DNA of 44,564 nucleotides. Source: Methanomicrobiales archaeon (lineage in GTDB: Archaea > Halobacteriota > Methanomicrobia > Methanomicrobiales > Methanospirillaceae). Under the pieces are notes generated by a model, which worked only from the letters and a program-made list of their open reading frames with translations, did no database searches and was not told the origin of the DNA. The translations under genes and the position numbers were made by a program. Location of the stretch: assembly GCA_013415565.1 (NCBI GenBank), contig JAAEET010000008.1, positions 1 through 44,564 of the forward strand, given 5' to 3'. This document shows, piece after piece, positions 1-7,613 of the stretch. The stretch's first letter is position 1, and the number at the start of each line of letters is the position of its first letter.

Positions 1-334
1 CGGCGGGGTGATGGAGCTCCCGGAACCCCGGACCGGTGGGCGGTGGCCTTGAATGCTGGTATTCCGTCCAATATGAGGAATGGCAGACCCATTGGAATAT
101 AAGGCACTATCGCATCTAGGGCCGCCGCAGCGGCGGGGCGGAGCGCCGGGAACGTCAAAACGGACCCTTATTCCAGTGATTCACTATCTACGGGCTCCCT
201 CCCTCAAAATAACAACCCAATGCCTTCGAAATCTAAAAAGAACCGCAATATTCCCCTCGGTCTTCACCCCCGCCCAATGCCCTTCATGTCCCCTGACCCC
301 CGCATATGTGCCCCGGAAGGGGCAGGAGAACAGT
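1..334. other. Non-coding stretch at the left edge
   Basis: No convincing gene lies in these 334 bases. A reading frame continuous with the gene at 335 runs back to base 80, but its residues are low-quality (Pro, Arg and Ser rich), it crosses a GC-rich palindromic repeat, and a good ribosome binding site sits just before 335, so I treat it as untranslated. The notable content is the structured repeat at 107-156, a sibling of the one at 42487-42535. The first 100 bases could be the downstream flank of a gene outside the window. Confidence 0.6.
107..156 (+). repeat. GC-rich structured repeat, copy A
   Basis: This 50-base element matches 42487-42535 on the same strand. Shared blocks are CTATCGCATC (107-116), the 17-base block CAGCGGCGGGGCGGAGC (128-144), and a 12-base end with two mismatches (145-156). 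The two copies differ by one base in length. Bases 122-136 form a palindrome, CCGCCGC then A then GCGGCGG. The identity of blocks in two intergenic sites 42 kb apart indicates a dispersed extragenic repeat. No coding capacity or transposase is associated with it. Confidence 0.75.
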
Positions 335-838
335 ATGGCAGATTTTGTCATGAAGAACAACACCAAGACCGCGGTCAGGGAACTGGCCGCACCGATCGCC
401 GATGTGACCGCCTTTGACGGGATCGTCCAGGGAGTGCTCTCCGGCAACCCGTTCGGGTGCACGGCCTATGAAGCAGCCGGAGTCTCCCAGGACCCGGTCG
501 TAAAGTCACGCGAGAACTACACCGCACGGATCCTCTACCAGAATGGCGAGGCAAAAACCATCGGGCAGATCACCGCCCGGGCAGGAAGCGTTGCCGGCTT
601 TACGGCAAACATCACCGAGCTCCTCGGAAATAACGCGCTCTCCACGGCGATGGGCGGTGATGCGGTCAGGGATGCCGAGAACGAACGGTTCCTCTGCACG
701 CTGCGGTGTCACGATCCCTCCGGGGAGATCTACTACGTCACCTTCAGCCGCGACCAGCTCAGGATCTCGTCCTACTCGGATGACGCGATCGTGGCCGTGG
801 TGGAAACATGGGCAGACACCATCCCTGCGCTTGCCTGA
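335..838 (+). CDS. Conserved-looking hypothetical protein, 167 aa
   Basis: I do not recognise the family. The protein has no signal peptide or membrane segment and reads as a soluble mixed alpha/beta domain: an acidic helical start, a central segment (around residues 50-75) with alternating hydrophobic residues suggesting strands, and a C-terminal part (around 120-160) with further strand-like stretches and two cysteines. The start at 335 is chosen because GGCAGGAG precedes it at proper spacing; an upstream extension would be unlike protein. The next small gene begins 22 bases after the stop on the same strand, so the two may be cotranscribed. The overall size and composition resemble small conserved proteins of methanogens, but function is unknown. 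Confidence 0.7.
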   Translation: MADFVMKNNTKTAVRELAAPIADVTAFDGIVQGVLSGNPFGCTAYEAAGVSQDPVVKSRENYTARILYQNGEAKTIGQITARAGSVAGFTANITELLGNNALSTAMGGDAVRDAENERFLCTLRCHDPSGEIYYVTFSRDQLRISSYSDDAIVAVVETWADTIPALA

Positions 839-860
839 GGTTCATGAGGTCTGGACTGCC

Positions 861-1019
861 ATGGTGGTGGAAGCGATGGACGGCACGGTCATCATCACCG
901 CGATCCTGATCGGCGCCGGGCTCCTGGCCTATGTTGTCATTCCCGGCCTGATCCTGATGTGGGACCGGGTGCTTGATGCTGTCGGCACGAATGAGGAGGG
1001 AGGAAAGAAGGGGGTCTAA
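861..1019 (+). CDS. Small single-pass membrane protein, 52 aa
   Basis: The product has one strong hydrophobic segment (about residues 9-33: VIITAILIGAGLLAYVV and following) flanked by an acidic N-terminus and a charged, Lys/Glu-rich C-terminus, as expected of a small integral membrane protein. An alternative start is ATG at 876, five bases after a GGTGG stretch, giving 47 residues; that site has the better ribosome binding signal. It lies 22 bases after the preceding hypothetical gene. No family is recognised. The hydrophobic pattern and the adjacent gene argue for a real gene, but its short length keeps confidence moderate. Confidence 0.5.
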   Translation: MVVEAMDGTVIITAILIGAGLLAYVVIPGLILMWDRVLDAVGTNEEGGKKGV

Positions 1020-1079
1020 ACCCCCATCTCCAGCCCACAAGATTTTAATACAATCATGGCCATTTATTTCGGGATTATT

Positions 1080-1682
1080 ATGGATTTCATTGAACTGGTC
1101 AAAGGGATGCTCCTATCGCCGGTCGAGACCTTCCAGAAGGTCAGGAAGGCCGATCTCGGGGATGCTCTCAAGTATTTCATGATCCTGGTGGTCATCAACG
1201 CCGTGCTCTCGGTGATCATCAGCCTGGTCGCCCTCTCGTCGATGTGGGCGGTATACAGCAGTATTTTCGAAGGCCTCGGCATCGCCGTCCCGGCAGCCGC
1301 CGGGTTCGGGATCGTCGTCATCGCCATCCTGATGATCTTTGTCAACCTGCTGGTCCTGTTCATCGCGGCGGCCTGGTTGCACCTCTGGGTGTACATCCTC
1401 GGGGGCAGGAAAGGGTATGTGGAGACGCTCAAGGCCATCGCCTACGGGAACACCCCGCACCTCCTGATCGGGTGGATTCCCCTGATCGGATTCATCGGGT
1501 CGATCTGGTCATTCGTCCTCTATATCCTGGGAGTTCGCGAGCTCCATGAGGTATCCACCGGCCGGGCTGCCCTGGCGCTTATCCTTGCCGTCGTGGTTCT
1601 ACTGATTATCATTATAGCGCTTGCTGCAGCGTTCTTTTTCGCACTGGTAAGCTCCGGCGTGATGCCGGTAAACACATTTTAA
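1080..1682 (+). CDS. Yip1-family multi-pass membrane protein
   Basis: This 200-residue protein has about five membrane helices and the Yip1-domain layout: a short amphipathic start with a PVETFQKV-like segment (the usual P-x-E-x-F motif), then hydrophobic helices with a GGRKGYVETLKAIAY loop in the middle. The start at 1080 is preferred over ATG 1056 because it aligns with the start of the second Yip1 protein in this window (19716-20312: NPSESFWKV and GGRKGIWQTV). Yip1-domain proteins are membrane proteins of largely unknown function in archaea. An AT-rich TATA-like stretch (about 1041-1052) precedes it. It is followed by a T-rich stretch (1698-1703) and then fmdE, so it may be its own transcription unit. 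Confidence 0.8.
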   Translation: MDFIELVKGMLLSPVETFQKVRKADLGDALKYFMILVVINAVLSVIISLVALSSMWAVYSSIFEGLGIAVPAAAGFGIVVIAILMIFVNLLVLFIAAAWLHLWVYILGGRKGYVETLKAIAYGNTPHLLIGWIPLIGFIGSIWSFVLYILGVRELHEVSTGRAALALILAVVVLLIIIIALAAAFFFALVSSGVMPVNTF

Positions 1683-1724
1683 TCCCTCCCCTCCCTCATT
1701 TTTTCCAGCATACGGTGATAATTC

Positions 1725-2342
1725 ATGAAGAACGGACTACCCCCTTTCGAAGAGGTGGTTGCCTTCCACGGACACTCCTGCCCGGGCCTGGCCATCGGCT
1801 ACCGGGCCGCCGCCGCCGGCCTCTCCGCGCTGCAGGTCGACCGGCCGAAGGATGAGGAACTGGTGGCAATCGTCGAGAACGATGCCTGCGGCATCGATGC
1901 CATCCAGTTTGTTGCCGGGACCACGCTCGGCAAGGGAAACCTGATCTTCAGGGATTACGGGAAACGCGCCTACACCTTCATCAACCGGAAGACCGGCGAG
2001 GCGGTGCGGGTCGCCGAACGATACGAGTTTTCGGAACAGAAGGGTGATCCGCGTCTGGCAGAACTCAGGCCGAAAGTCTTTTCCGGGAGGGCAACGGCGG
2101 CGGAAGAGGAAGAGTTCGGACGACTGACTGCCAGGTACGTCCGGCACCTCCTCACCATGCCCGAAGAGGAGATGTTTGCCGTGACCCGGGTGAAGGTGGA
2201 GATCCCTGAAAGGGCGCGGATCTTCCGATCCATCCGGTGTGCAGACTGCGGCGAGACCGTTGCCGAGTCACGCGCCCGGGTGCAGGAGGGGAAGATCGTC
2301 TGTATCCCCTGTTTTGAACACTACGACCGCGGCTGGGGCTGA
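1725..2342 (+). CDS. fmdE: FmdE-family protein
   Basis: This 205-residue protein matches the FmdE family, named for a gene of the molybdenum formylmethanofuran dehydrogenase operon; the enzyme catalyses the first step of CO2 reduction to methane, but the precise role of FmdE is unsettled. Visible family features are the HGHSCPG motif at residues 15-21, the ENDACGIDAIQ segment near 51-61 and TTLGKGNL shortly after. The C-terminus carries a zinc-ribbon pair, CADC and CIPC, separated by about 20 residues. GGTGA ahead of the ATG at proper spacing supports the start. No fmd/fwd subunit gene is nearby, so it acts away from the operon. Role in molybdenum cofactor or metal handling is possible but unproven. 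Confidence 0.88.
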   Translation: MKNGLPPFEEVVAFHGHSCPGLAIGYRAAAAGLSALQVDRPKDEELVAIVENDACGIDAIQFVAGTTLGKGNLIFRDYGKRAYTFINRKTGEAVRVAERYEFSEQKGDPRLAELRPKVFSGRATAAEEEEFGRLTARYVRHLLTMPEEEMFAVTRVKVEIPERARIFRSIRCADCGETVAESRARVQEGKIVCIPCFEHYDRGWG

Positions 2343-2614
2343 AAGCAGGGATCGGGCACTTCCGGAATGGTCAGGTCTGTCACCTGCGGGTCGGGATTGG
2401 GAAAGATACAGGAAGGTATCGGGATGAGCGGGCAGAATACCATTCACGATAAAAAAATGAACCGCGATTCCGGCCGTAAGGCCGGATAGTTCTCTGTATA
2501 CGGTGTGTGGAACCGTCATGCCCTCTGCGGCCTTACGACCGCTCCGGGAGCAGGGAGAAATGGGACCTGAATTGTATTAAATTTTATTATTATTGTAATA
2601 CTCTGTATGTAAAA
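2343..2614. other. Intergenic region between convergent fmdE and HTH gene
   Basis: No gene is supported in these 272 bases. A perfect hairpin lies at 2469-2486: TCCGGCC, loop GTAA (a GNRA tetraloop), GGCCGGA. A nearby stretch at about 2526-2539 repeats the same sequence inverted with a mismatch (GCGGCCTTACGACCGC). The last 50 bases next to the HTH gene are very AT-rich and probably serve transcription termination for both convergent genes. Confidence 0.5.
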
Positions 2615-2956
2615 TTATTCACCTGCATCACAGATGGCGAGCTGGTACATCCAGTCGAGCAGTTTCGGACACTCCACCACGTCGCATTCGATGTCGCAGG
2701 CGATGCAGGGGATCAGCTCTTCGCCGGCAAGGAGCTGGCCGGGATTCACCGGCCGTCGCTGTGCCTTGAGTATGAAGGTCTTGATCCCGTCTTTCCGGAA
2801 CTCGATCCGCTCGATAAGTCCGGAATCGAGAAGTTTCTTGACGATCCTCGAGCACTTCCGGCTGTCCACCTCGAGGATCTTCCAGAGATCGCTCTGGAGC
2901 ACTCCCTCCGGTTTCTGCTGGATTACTTTCAGCGCGTCTTCTTCTGACTGGGTCAT
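2615..2956 (-). CDS. Winged-helix protein with C-terminal cysteine cluster
   Basis: The 113-residue protein begins with a winged-helix DNA-binding domain (about 1-65): QSDLWKILEVDSRKCSRIVKKL is a textbook helix-turn-helix, followed by a two-strand wing (ERIEFRKDGIKTFILKA). The C-terminal third has a cysteine pattern CIAC-x3-C-x4-C plus a further Cys near the end, which could bind an iron-sulfur cluster or zinc. The architecture (winged helix plus possible cluster) resembles archaeal RPC34/TFE-beta-like proteins, but I cannot confirm that. It is the second gene after an LSM protein, six bases downstream on the same strand, so it is probably cotranscribed with it. Likely a transcription regulator, possibly redox- or metal-responsive (inference). 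Confidence 0.78.
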   Translation of the reverse strand: MTQSEEDALKVIQQKPEGVLQSDLWKILEVDSRKCSRIVKKLLDSGLIERIEFRKDGIKTFILKAQRRPVNPGQLLAGEELIPCIACDIECDVVECPKLLDWMYQLAICDAGE

Positions 2957-2962
2957 AGCGTC

Positions 2963-3199
2963 TCAGGCGCTCGGAGAAATGGAGAGGATATTGTTCCCGC
3001 GGATCACGACCGTACCGAGATTTCTCCCCCGCTGGCCGTCGATAAACTCGGTCGTCTCATCCATATGGATATTGAGGTACTCATCAACCGCCACAAGGCG
3101 ACCCTGGAGCTTCCGGTTGTCATCCTTGATCTCGACGGTTATCTTTGATTCCACGAGAGAGAATACCTTCTTGATTGGCAGTACGATCCCGTTCACCAT
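2963..3199 (-). CDS. LSM (Sm-like) RNA-binding protein
   Basis: At 78 residues it has the length and two signature blocks of archaeal Sm-like proteins: Sm1 (VEIKDDNRKLQGRLVAVDEYLNIHMDETTE, about 22-51) and Sm2 (LGTVVIRGNNILSISP, about 61-76, with the IRGNN core). Such proteins form six- or seven-membered rings that bind U-rich RNA. The winged-helix gene follows six bases downstream. The promoter region upstream is shared with the divergent btuF-like gene; a TATA-like CTTTAATATTC lies about 30 bases upstream on the coding strand, implying a very short leader. Confidence 0.92.
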   Translation of the reverse strand: MVNGIVLPIKKVFSLVESKITVEIKDDNRKLQGRLVAVDEYLNIHMDETTEFIDGQRGRNLGTVVIRGNNILSISPSA

Positions 3200-3287
3200 C
3201 TGCCATTCATTGGGGCTGTCTGAATATTAAAGGTTGCCTCACGAACATAAAACAATATAACTTGTTTTAACACAAAAAGAATGAGCA
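3200..3287. promoter_or_regulatory. Divergent promoter region of LSM and btuF-like genes
   Basis: The 88 bases between these divergent genes are AT-rich. For the minus-strand LSM gene, a TATA-like element sits at about 3226-3236. For the plus-strand importer, ATATAA at 3255-3260 lies close to 30 bases ahead of the ATG at 3288, which would give a nearly leaderless transcript. No cobalamin riboswitch-like GC-rich leader is visible. Confidence 0.5.
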
Positions 3288-4175
3288 ATGAAGATCATCG
3301 CTCTCATGACCTGCTCCCTCCTCCTGATCATTCTCGCCGGCTGCTCCGCCCCTGCCGGCATACCGGAGCGGACCTTCACCGACGATGCCGGTACCACCGT
3401 GAATATCCCGGACCGGGTGGAGCGGGTGGTCTCCCTTGCCCCGAGCGAGACCGAGCTCTGCTGTGCGGCGGGCGGCTGCGACCTTCTCGTAGGGAGGACA
3501 GACTACTGCACCAATCCTCCCGGGATCGAACAGGTGGAGACCGTGGGAGGTCCCCGGACCTTTGCCGTCGAAAAGGTGATCGGACTCGCCCCGGACCTGG
3601 TCCTCGCCACAACGGTCTCGGATCCTGTCAGGATCCAGGAGCTCCGGTCGGCAGGCCTGACGGTCGTGGTCTTCAGGCTGGAGAATATCGACGACATCTA
3701 CCGGAACATCGAATCACTCGGCATTCTTCTCTCCGTTCCCGATTCGGCCGCCGAGCTCGTAGAAAACCTCACGGCGCGGCAGAGGGAGATCGAACAGCGC
3801 TCACCGGGAAATGAGCGGGTAAAAGTCCTCTATGTTCTCTGGGACGAACCGCTCTACGTGGCCGGTGCCAATACCTTCCAAAACGACCTCATCACCCGGG
3901 CAGGGGGGATCAACATCATGGAGGATACCGAAGGCTACGTCACCATTTCTGATGAGGCGGTGGTGAACCGTGCGCCCGAGGTCATCATCGTCTCCCGGGA
4001 GCACACCGCGGGACGTACCCGGATTGCGGACCGGCTGCTGTCACGGCAGTCGCTTGCCGATGTCCCTGCCGTAAAGGAGCACAGGATCTGCGAGATGGAA
4101 GCCGACCTGGTCAACCGCCCGGGGCCGCGGGTGATCACGGCACTGGAGATGTTCTCCCGATGCATCAACGCCTGA
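3288..4175 (+). CDS. btuF: Corrinoid ABC importer substrate-binding lipoprotein
   Basis: This 295-residue protein begins with a lipoprotein signal peptide (MKIIALMTCS then a hydrophobic stretch and lipobox LAGC ending at Cys19). The rest is a BtuF-like periplasmic-binding fold: RTFTDDAGTTVNIPDRVERVVSLAPSETE (about 31-59) is the classic start of these receptors, and GPRTFAVEKVIGLAPDLVLAT and a C-terminal domain follow. It should capture a corrinoid (or iron chelate) outside the membrane and deliver it to the permease. The permease gene overlaps its end by 16 bases, and an ATPase gene follows. Corrinoids are needed for methyl-tetrahydromethanopterin:CoM methyltransferase. Substrate is inferred from family resemblance; an iron-siderophore substrate cannot be excluded. 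Confidence 0.88.
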   Translation: MKIIALMTCSLLLIILAGCSAPAGIPERTFTDDAGTTVNIPDRVERVVSLAPSETELCCAAGGCDLLVGRTDYCTNPPGIEQVETVGGPRTFAVEKVIGLAPDLVLATTVSDPVRIQELRSAGLTVVVFRLENIDDIYRNIESLGILLSVPDSAAELVENLTARQREIEQRSPGNERVKVLYVLWDEPLYVAGANTFQNDLITRAGGINIMEDTEGYVTISDEAVVNRAPEVIIVSREHTAGRTRIADRLLSRQSLADVPAVKEHRICEMEADLVNRPGPRVITALEMFSRCINA

Positions 4176-5182
4176 ACCTCCCCCTTGCCATCGCGGCCCT
4201 CTGCGGGATTCTTGCCGCCGCCATGATGCTCGGGGTGGCGGTGGGGGAGACCGCAATCCCGTTTTCACGGGTCGTCGCCATCATCGGGAGCACCGTACTT
4301 CCCGTCACCCAGGACTGGACCGCTGCTGAAGAAACGATCGTCCTCCTTATCCGCCTGCCACGGGTGATTCTGGCAGCCCTGGTCGGCGCTGCACTGGCCA
4401 TCTGTGGTGCTGTACTGCAGAGCCTCTTCCGGAACCCGATGGCCGATCCGTTCCTCCTGGGGATCTCCAATGGTGCTGCGCTCGGCGCATCCCTGGTGCT
4501 CGTCACCGGCCTTGCGGTCGGAGCCGGCATCCTTGGTGTCCCGCTGGCGGCCTTCACCTTCGGGCTGGTCACCATCATTCTCGTCTACGAACTTGCCCGG
4601 GTGGGGAACCGCGTGCCGGTTCCCTCCCTCCTCCTCTGCGGGATCGCCGTCGCCGCGTTCATGTCTGCGGGAACCTCGTTCCTCCTCTTTGTCTCAGGCG
4701 AGAACCTCCACCAGGTCGTCTTCTGGCTGCTGGGCGGAATCTCGGGACGGGGATGGGAGTACGTCGTTCTCCTCCTGCCGTTTGTCATCGGGGGAAGCAT
4801 CCTCTTCCTCTCCCTTGCCCGCCCGCTGAACGCCCTGATGTTCGGGGAGGAGTCAGCCCAATACCTCGGAATCGATGTCGAACGTCTGAAGAAGCTGGTG
4901 CTCGTGGCGGTATCACTGGTCACCGGGGCAGCGGTTTCGGTGAGCGGTATCATCGGCTTTGTCGGCCTGATCGTTCCCCACATGGTCCGGCTCCGGGCCG
5001 GGCCCAACCACCGCGCCCTCCTCCCGCTGTCGCTCCTGGCCGGGGCCATCCTCCTGGTCCTTGCCGATCTCGCCTCGCGGGTGATCCTCGCGCCGAACGA
5101 GCTGCCGATCGGGATCATCACCGCGCTGTGCGGCGCGCCATTCTTCGCCTACCTGCTCCGGAGGAGGTCCCGGGAGATATGA
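4160..5182 (+). CDS. btuC: FecCD/BtuC-type ABC permease
   Basis: The 340-residue product is hydrophobic throughout, with about ten membrane helices typical of FecCD/BtuC permeases. Recognisable family blocks are LLIRLPRVILAALVGAALAICGAVLQSLFRNPMADPFLLGISNGAALGA (about 61-109), the cytoplasmic coupling region GEESAQYLGID (about 230-240) and the conserved GFVGLIVPHMVRLRAG (about 272-287). It would form a homodimeric channel for the substrate delivered by the lipoprotein. The start overlaps the preceding gene by 16 bases and the stop overlaps the ATPase start as ATGA at 5179-5182, so the three are translationally coupled. Confidence 0.93.
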   Translation: MHQRLNLPLAIAALCGILAAAMMLGVAVGETAIPFSRVVAIIGSTVLPVTQDWTAAEETIVLLIRLPRVILAALVGAALAICGAVLQSLFRNPMADPFLLGISNGAALGASLVLVTGLAVGAGILGVPLAAFTFGLVTIILVYELARVGNRVPVPSLLLCGIAVAAFMSAGTSFLLFVSGENLHQVVFWLLGGISGRGWEYVVLLLPFVIGGSILFLSLARPLNALMFGEESAQYLGIDVERLKKLVLVAVSLVTGAAVSVSGIIGFVGLIVPHMVRLRAGPNHRALLPLSLLAGAILLVLADLASRVILAPNELPIGIITALCGAPFFAYLLRRRSREI

Positions 5183-6426
5183 CGATCCTCATGGCCGGGG
5201 ACCTGACCTTCTCCTACGGGAGGAAACCGGTGCTCGAGGGGATCGACCTGGAATGCCGGCGGGGGGAGGTGCTGGGGATCCTCGGCCAGAACGGTTCCGG
5301 CAAGACCACCCTCCTCCGGCTCCTTGCCGGTTACCTGAAACCGGAGCGGGGATCCGTCCTCTACCGGGGCACGGATATCTCGGCAATGAGCAGTTCCGAT
5401 CTGGCGCGAATAAGGGCGGTGGTCGGTCAGAGTGCCGGCGTGAACTTTGATTTCCCGGTAGCGGATTTTGTGATGCTCGGGAGGACCCCGTACCTCTCCC
5501 GCTTCGGCCGTGAAAGCGCCCATGATTTCAGGATGGTGGAACAGGCGCTTGACCTGACGGATACCGGCCATCTCCAGGACCGCCTGATCAGCAGACTCTC
5601 CGGCGGTGAACTGCAGCGGGTCACTATCGCCCGGGCACTCGCGCAGGAGCCGGAGATCCTGATGCTCGATGAACCAACCTCCCACCTTGATGTCCGCCAC
5701 CAGCTGGAGATCATGGATCTTCTCGGGAAGCTCTCCCGCAGCATGACCGTGATCACCATCGTCCACGATCTCAATTCAGCCTTCCGCCACTGCGGCAGGG
5801 TTGCCCTCCTCCACAGGACTCACCTCCACTCCTGCGGACCGCCGGAAGAGGTCCTCACTCCCGAGGCAATCCGGGAGGTCTTCTCGGTCCGGGCATCCCG
5901 GGCCGAGGGCCCTGACGGAGGAGGGCCCCTCCTCTCCTTCTCCCTTCCCCCTCCCGACCCGGATCGCAGGGACGTGCGGGTCCACGTGATTTCCGGGGGC
6001 GGGTACGGGAGAACGGTCCTGCATGCCCTTGCCGGCAGGGGATACCAGGTGAGTGCCGGGGTGCTGAACGAAGGGGATCTCGATCTCGATGTGGCGCAGT
6101 ACCTCGGTTGCCGGGTGATCACGGCCCCGCCGTTCTCCCGCATCGGGGAGAACGAGCGGCGGCGCATGGAGGAGGTCGCACGGGAGGCAGATGCAATCGT
6201 CGTCGTGGCAATGCCCGTTGGTGAAGGCAATATCGAGAATATCAGGTTTGCCCGGGATATGGCCGCAGGCGTCCCGGTCATCCTGTATGCCCCTTCCTGC
6301 ACCCTTTCCGGCCTGGACTATGCCGGCGGCGAGGGTGACGCAGTCTACGGGGCGCTGCGGCAGCGGGCGATCCTGACCTGCTCACTTGGGGAACTGATCG
6401 ACCGCCTGGCTGCGGTCACCACGTGA
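5179..6426 (+). CDS. btuD: Corrinoid ABC importer ATPase with extra C-terminal domain
   Basis: The first 255 residues are a full ABC ATPase: Walker A GQNGSGKT at 36-43, Q-loop near Q84, signature LSGGE at 140-144, Walker B LMLDEP at 161-166 and switch histidine H196. The remaining 150 residues (about 265-412) form an additional alpha/beta domain with a glycine-rich first loop (HVISGGGYGRTV), alternating hydrophobic strands (AIVVVAMPVG, VPVILYAP) and helices, suggestive of a Rossmann-like fold. I recall similar tails on archaeal BtuD proteins, including haloarchaeal ones, but know no assigned function. The start at 5179 overlaps the permease stop (ATGA). The gene is convergent with the FBP aldolase/phosphatase gene. 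Confidence 0.92.
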   Translation: MTILMAGDLTFSYGRKPVLEGIDLECRRGEVLGILGQNGSGKTTLLRLLAGYLKPERGSVLYRGTDISAMSSSDLARIRAVVGQSAGVNFDFPVADFVMLGRTPYLSRFGRESAHDFRMVEQALDLTDTGHLQDRLISRLSGGELQRVTIARALAQEPEILMLDEPTSHLDVRHQLEIMDLLGKLSRSMTVITIVHDLNSAFRHCGRVALLHRTHLHSCGPPEEVLTPEAIREVFSVRASRAEGPDGGGPLLSFSLPPPDPDRRDVRVHVISGGGYGRTVLHALAGRGYQVSAGVLNEGDLDLDVAQYLGCRVITAPPFSRIGENERRRMEEVAREADAIVVVAMPVGEGNIENIRFARDMAAGVPVILYAPSCTLSGLDYAGGEGDAVYGALRQRAILTCSLGELIDRLAAVTT

Positions 6427-6429
6427 TGG

Positions 6430-6453
6430 GGACGCCGGGCGTCCTCAAAAAAA
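6430..6453. terminator. Hairpin and A/T run between convergent btuD and fbp
   Basis: A perfect stem GGACGC (6430-6435), loop CGG, GCGTCC (6439-6444) is followed by a run of seven A at 6447-6453. Read on the minus strand this run is seven T directly after the fbp stop, the usual archaeal termination signal; the hairpin may help stop the plus-strand btuD transcript. Confidence 0.5.
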
Positions 6454-6456
6454 GTG

Positions 6457-7554
6457 TTATTCCGGAATCGGCTTCCAGCGATCCCGGAACTGTTTCTCAA
6501 CGTTTGGAAGCGTCGTGTACTCCATCTCATCGAGCGAGAGCCGGTGGGGCTCGAACGGTCCGTGAGCCCGCAGGATGTCGGCAAGCTCGTTGCACCTGTC
6601 CCTGACGCGATCGAATGCCGGGTCGTCGAACATGTCGGCGGGACCGATCAGCTTGCCGTTGCAGACCTGGAATCCGAGACAGAGGACCCGCGGGGGGCCG
6701 TCAAACCGGGTACAGTTCGCATCGGGCAGACCAACCGGCATGAAGGGTCCGTGATGGGAGCCCCGCATCCAGCCGGCCACGATGAAGGGGATGGCGAAGG
6801 GATCCAGGATCTCGCCGACCGCAGGAAGACCGCTCTGTCCCCGGACGATCATGACCGGATCGTCCTTGCCGACATACTTGCCTGCGATCAGGCTGAGGCG
6901 CTGGGTACTGGTCGAGGCCGCAACGACCCCGTCCTTTCTCCGGACGTACTTGACCACGTACCGGGAGGGTGCGCCGATGTAGGCCAGCAGGCTGTAGATC
7001 TCTTCGGGAGTCCGGAACTCGATCATCCGCTTTTCCATCACGTCATGGACTTCAAAGATGAACCCCTCGTGCATGGTCGGGTCGATGACCAGTCCCGGGG
7101 TGTTGAAGGGATCGGCGAACATCTTGTACAGGTAGAAGTTCCATGCGCCGGGCTCGGTCTTGTCGGCCATGAAGACCAGGACCGGGTCCGATCCCCGCTC
7201 TTCGAACTCCATTTCCGCCACGCCGGGGCCCATGCCCTTCACGTTCCCTGAGAAGGCCTCGGAGAGGATATCCTGGCCGGCACCGTAGAGTTTCATCTCT
7301 TTTGCCATCTTGGTGCACTCGGTAAAGACCTTCCAGGAGAGGGCATGGATCTTCTCGTCATCCTCGCCCCGTGTATGGGTCATGATGAGCTCCGTATCGT
7401 CGCCGCAATGGGTCACAAAAGAATCGATCAGGAGCTTTCCCTCCTCTTCCCTGAGCATTTTGGCCGCCTTTTCAAGAATTTTCGGATGGGTGCGGGAATG
7501 GCCCGGAAAACTCCCGATGTCGGCCTTAATCACAGAAATCGTCGTCGTGGGCAT
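6457..7554 (-). CDS. fbp: Fructose 1,6-bisphosphate aldolase/phosphatase
   Basis: At 365 residues it matches the archaeal bifunctional FBP aldolase/phosphatase (class V FBPase), which condenses triose phosphates to fructose 1,6-bisphosphate and hydrolyses it to fructose 6-phosphate, committing carbon to gluconeogenesis. Motifs include the N-terminal metal-binding DIGSFPGHS (12-20), CGDDTELIMTH (about 50-60), LYGAGQDILSEAFSGNVKGMGPG (about 89-111), DPFNTPGLVIDPTMHEGF and the AGKYVGKDDP block that carries the lysine used for Schiff-base chemistry in the family. It is transcribed towards btuD and is separated by 59 AT-rich bases from the hsp20 gene upstream, so it probably has its own promoter. 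Confidence 0.97.
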   Translation of the reverse strand: MPTTTISVIKADIGSFPGHSRTHPKILEKAAKMLREEEGKLLIDSFVTHCGDDTELIMTHTRGEDDEKIHALSWKVFTECTKMAKEMKLYGAGQDILSEAFSGNVKGMGPGVAEMEFEERGSDPVLVFMADKTEPGAWNFYLYKMFADPFNTPGLVIDPTMHEGFIFEVHDVMEKRMIEFRTPEEIYSLLAYIGAPSRYVVKYVRRKDGVVAASTSTQRLSLIAGKYVGKDDPVMIVRGQSGLPAVGEILDPFAIPFIVAGWMRGSHHGPFMPVGLPDANCTRFDGPPRVLCLGFQVCNGKLIGPADMFDDPAFDRVRDRCNELADILRAHGPFEPHRLSLDEMEYTTLPNVEKQFRDRWKPIPE

Positions 7555-7613
7555 CAGAAACCACTCACTAGTACATTACTGCAGCACAATAAAAGATATC
7601 GGGTTTTAAAAAT

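Noticed and set aside
80-334. An 85-residue N-terminal extension of the first gene
   Set aside because: It crosses the GC-rich palindromic repeat, has atypical composition, and a good ribosome binding site is placed just before the start at 335.
3200-3287. A cobalamin riboswitch ahead of the btuF-like gene
   Set aside because: The leader is only 88 AT-rich bases shared with a divergent promoter, far too short and lacking the B12-box core.
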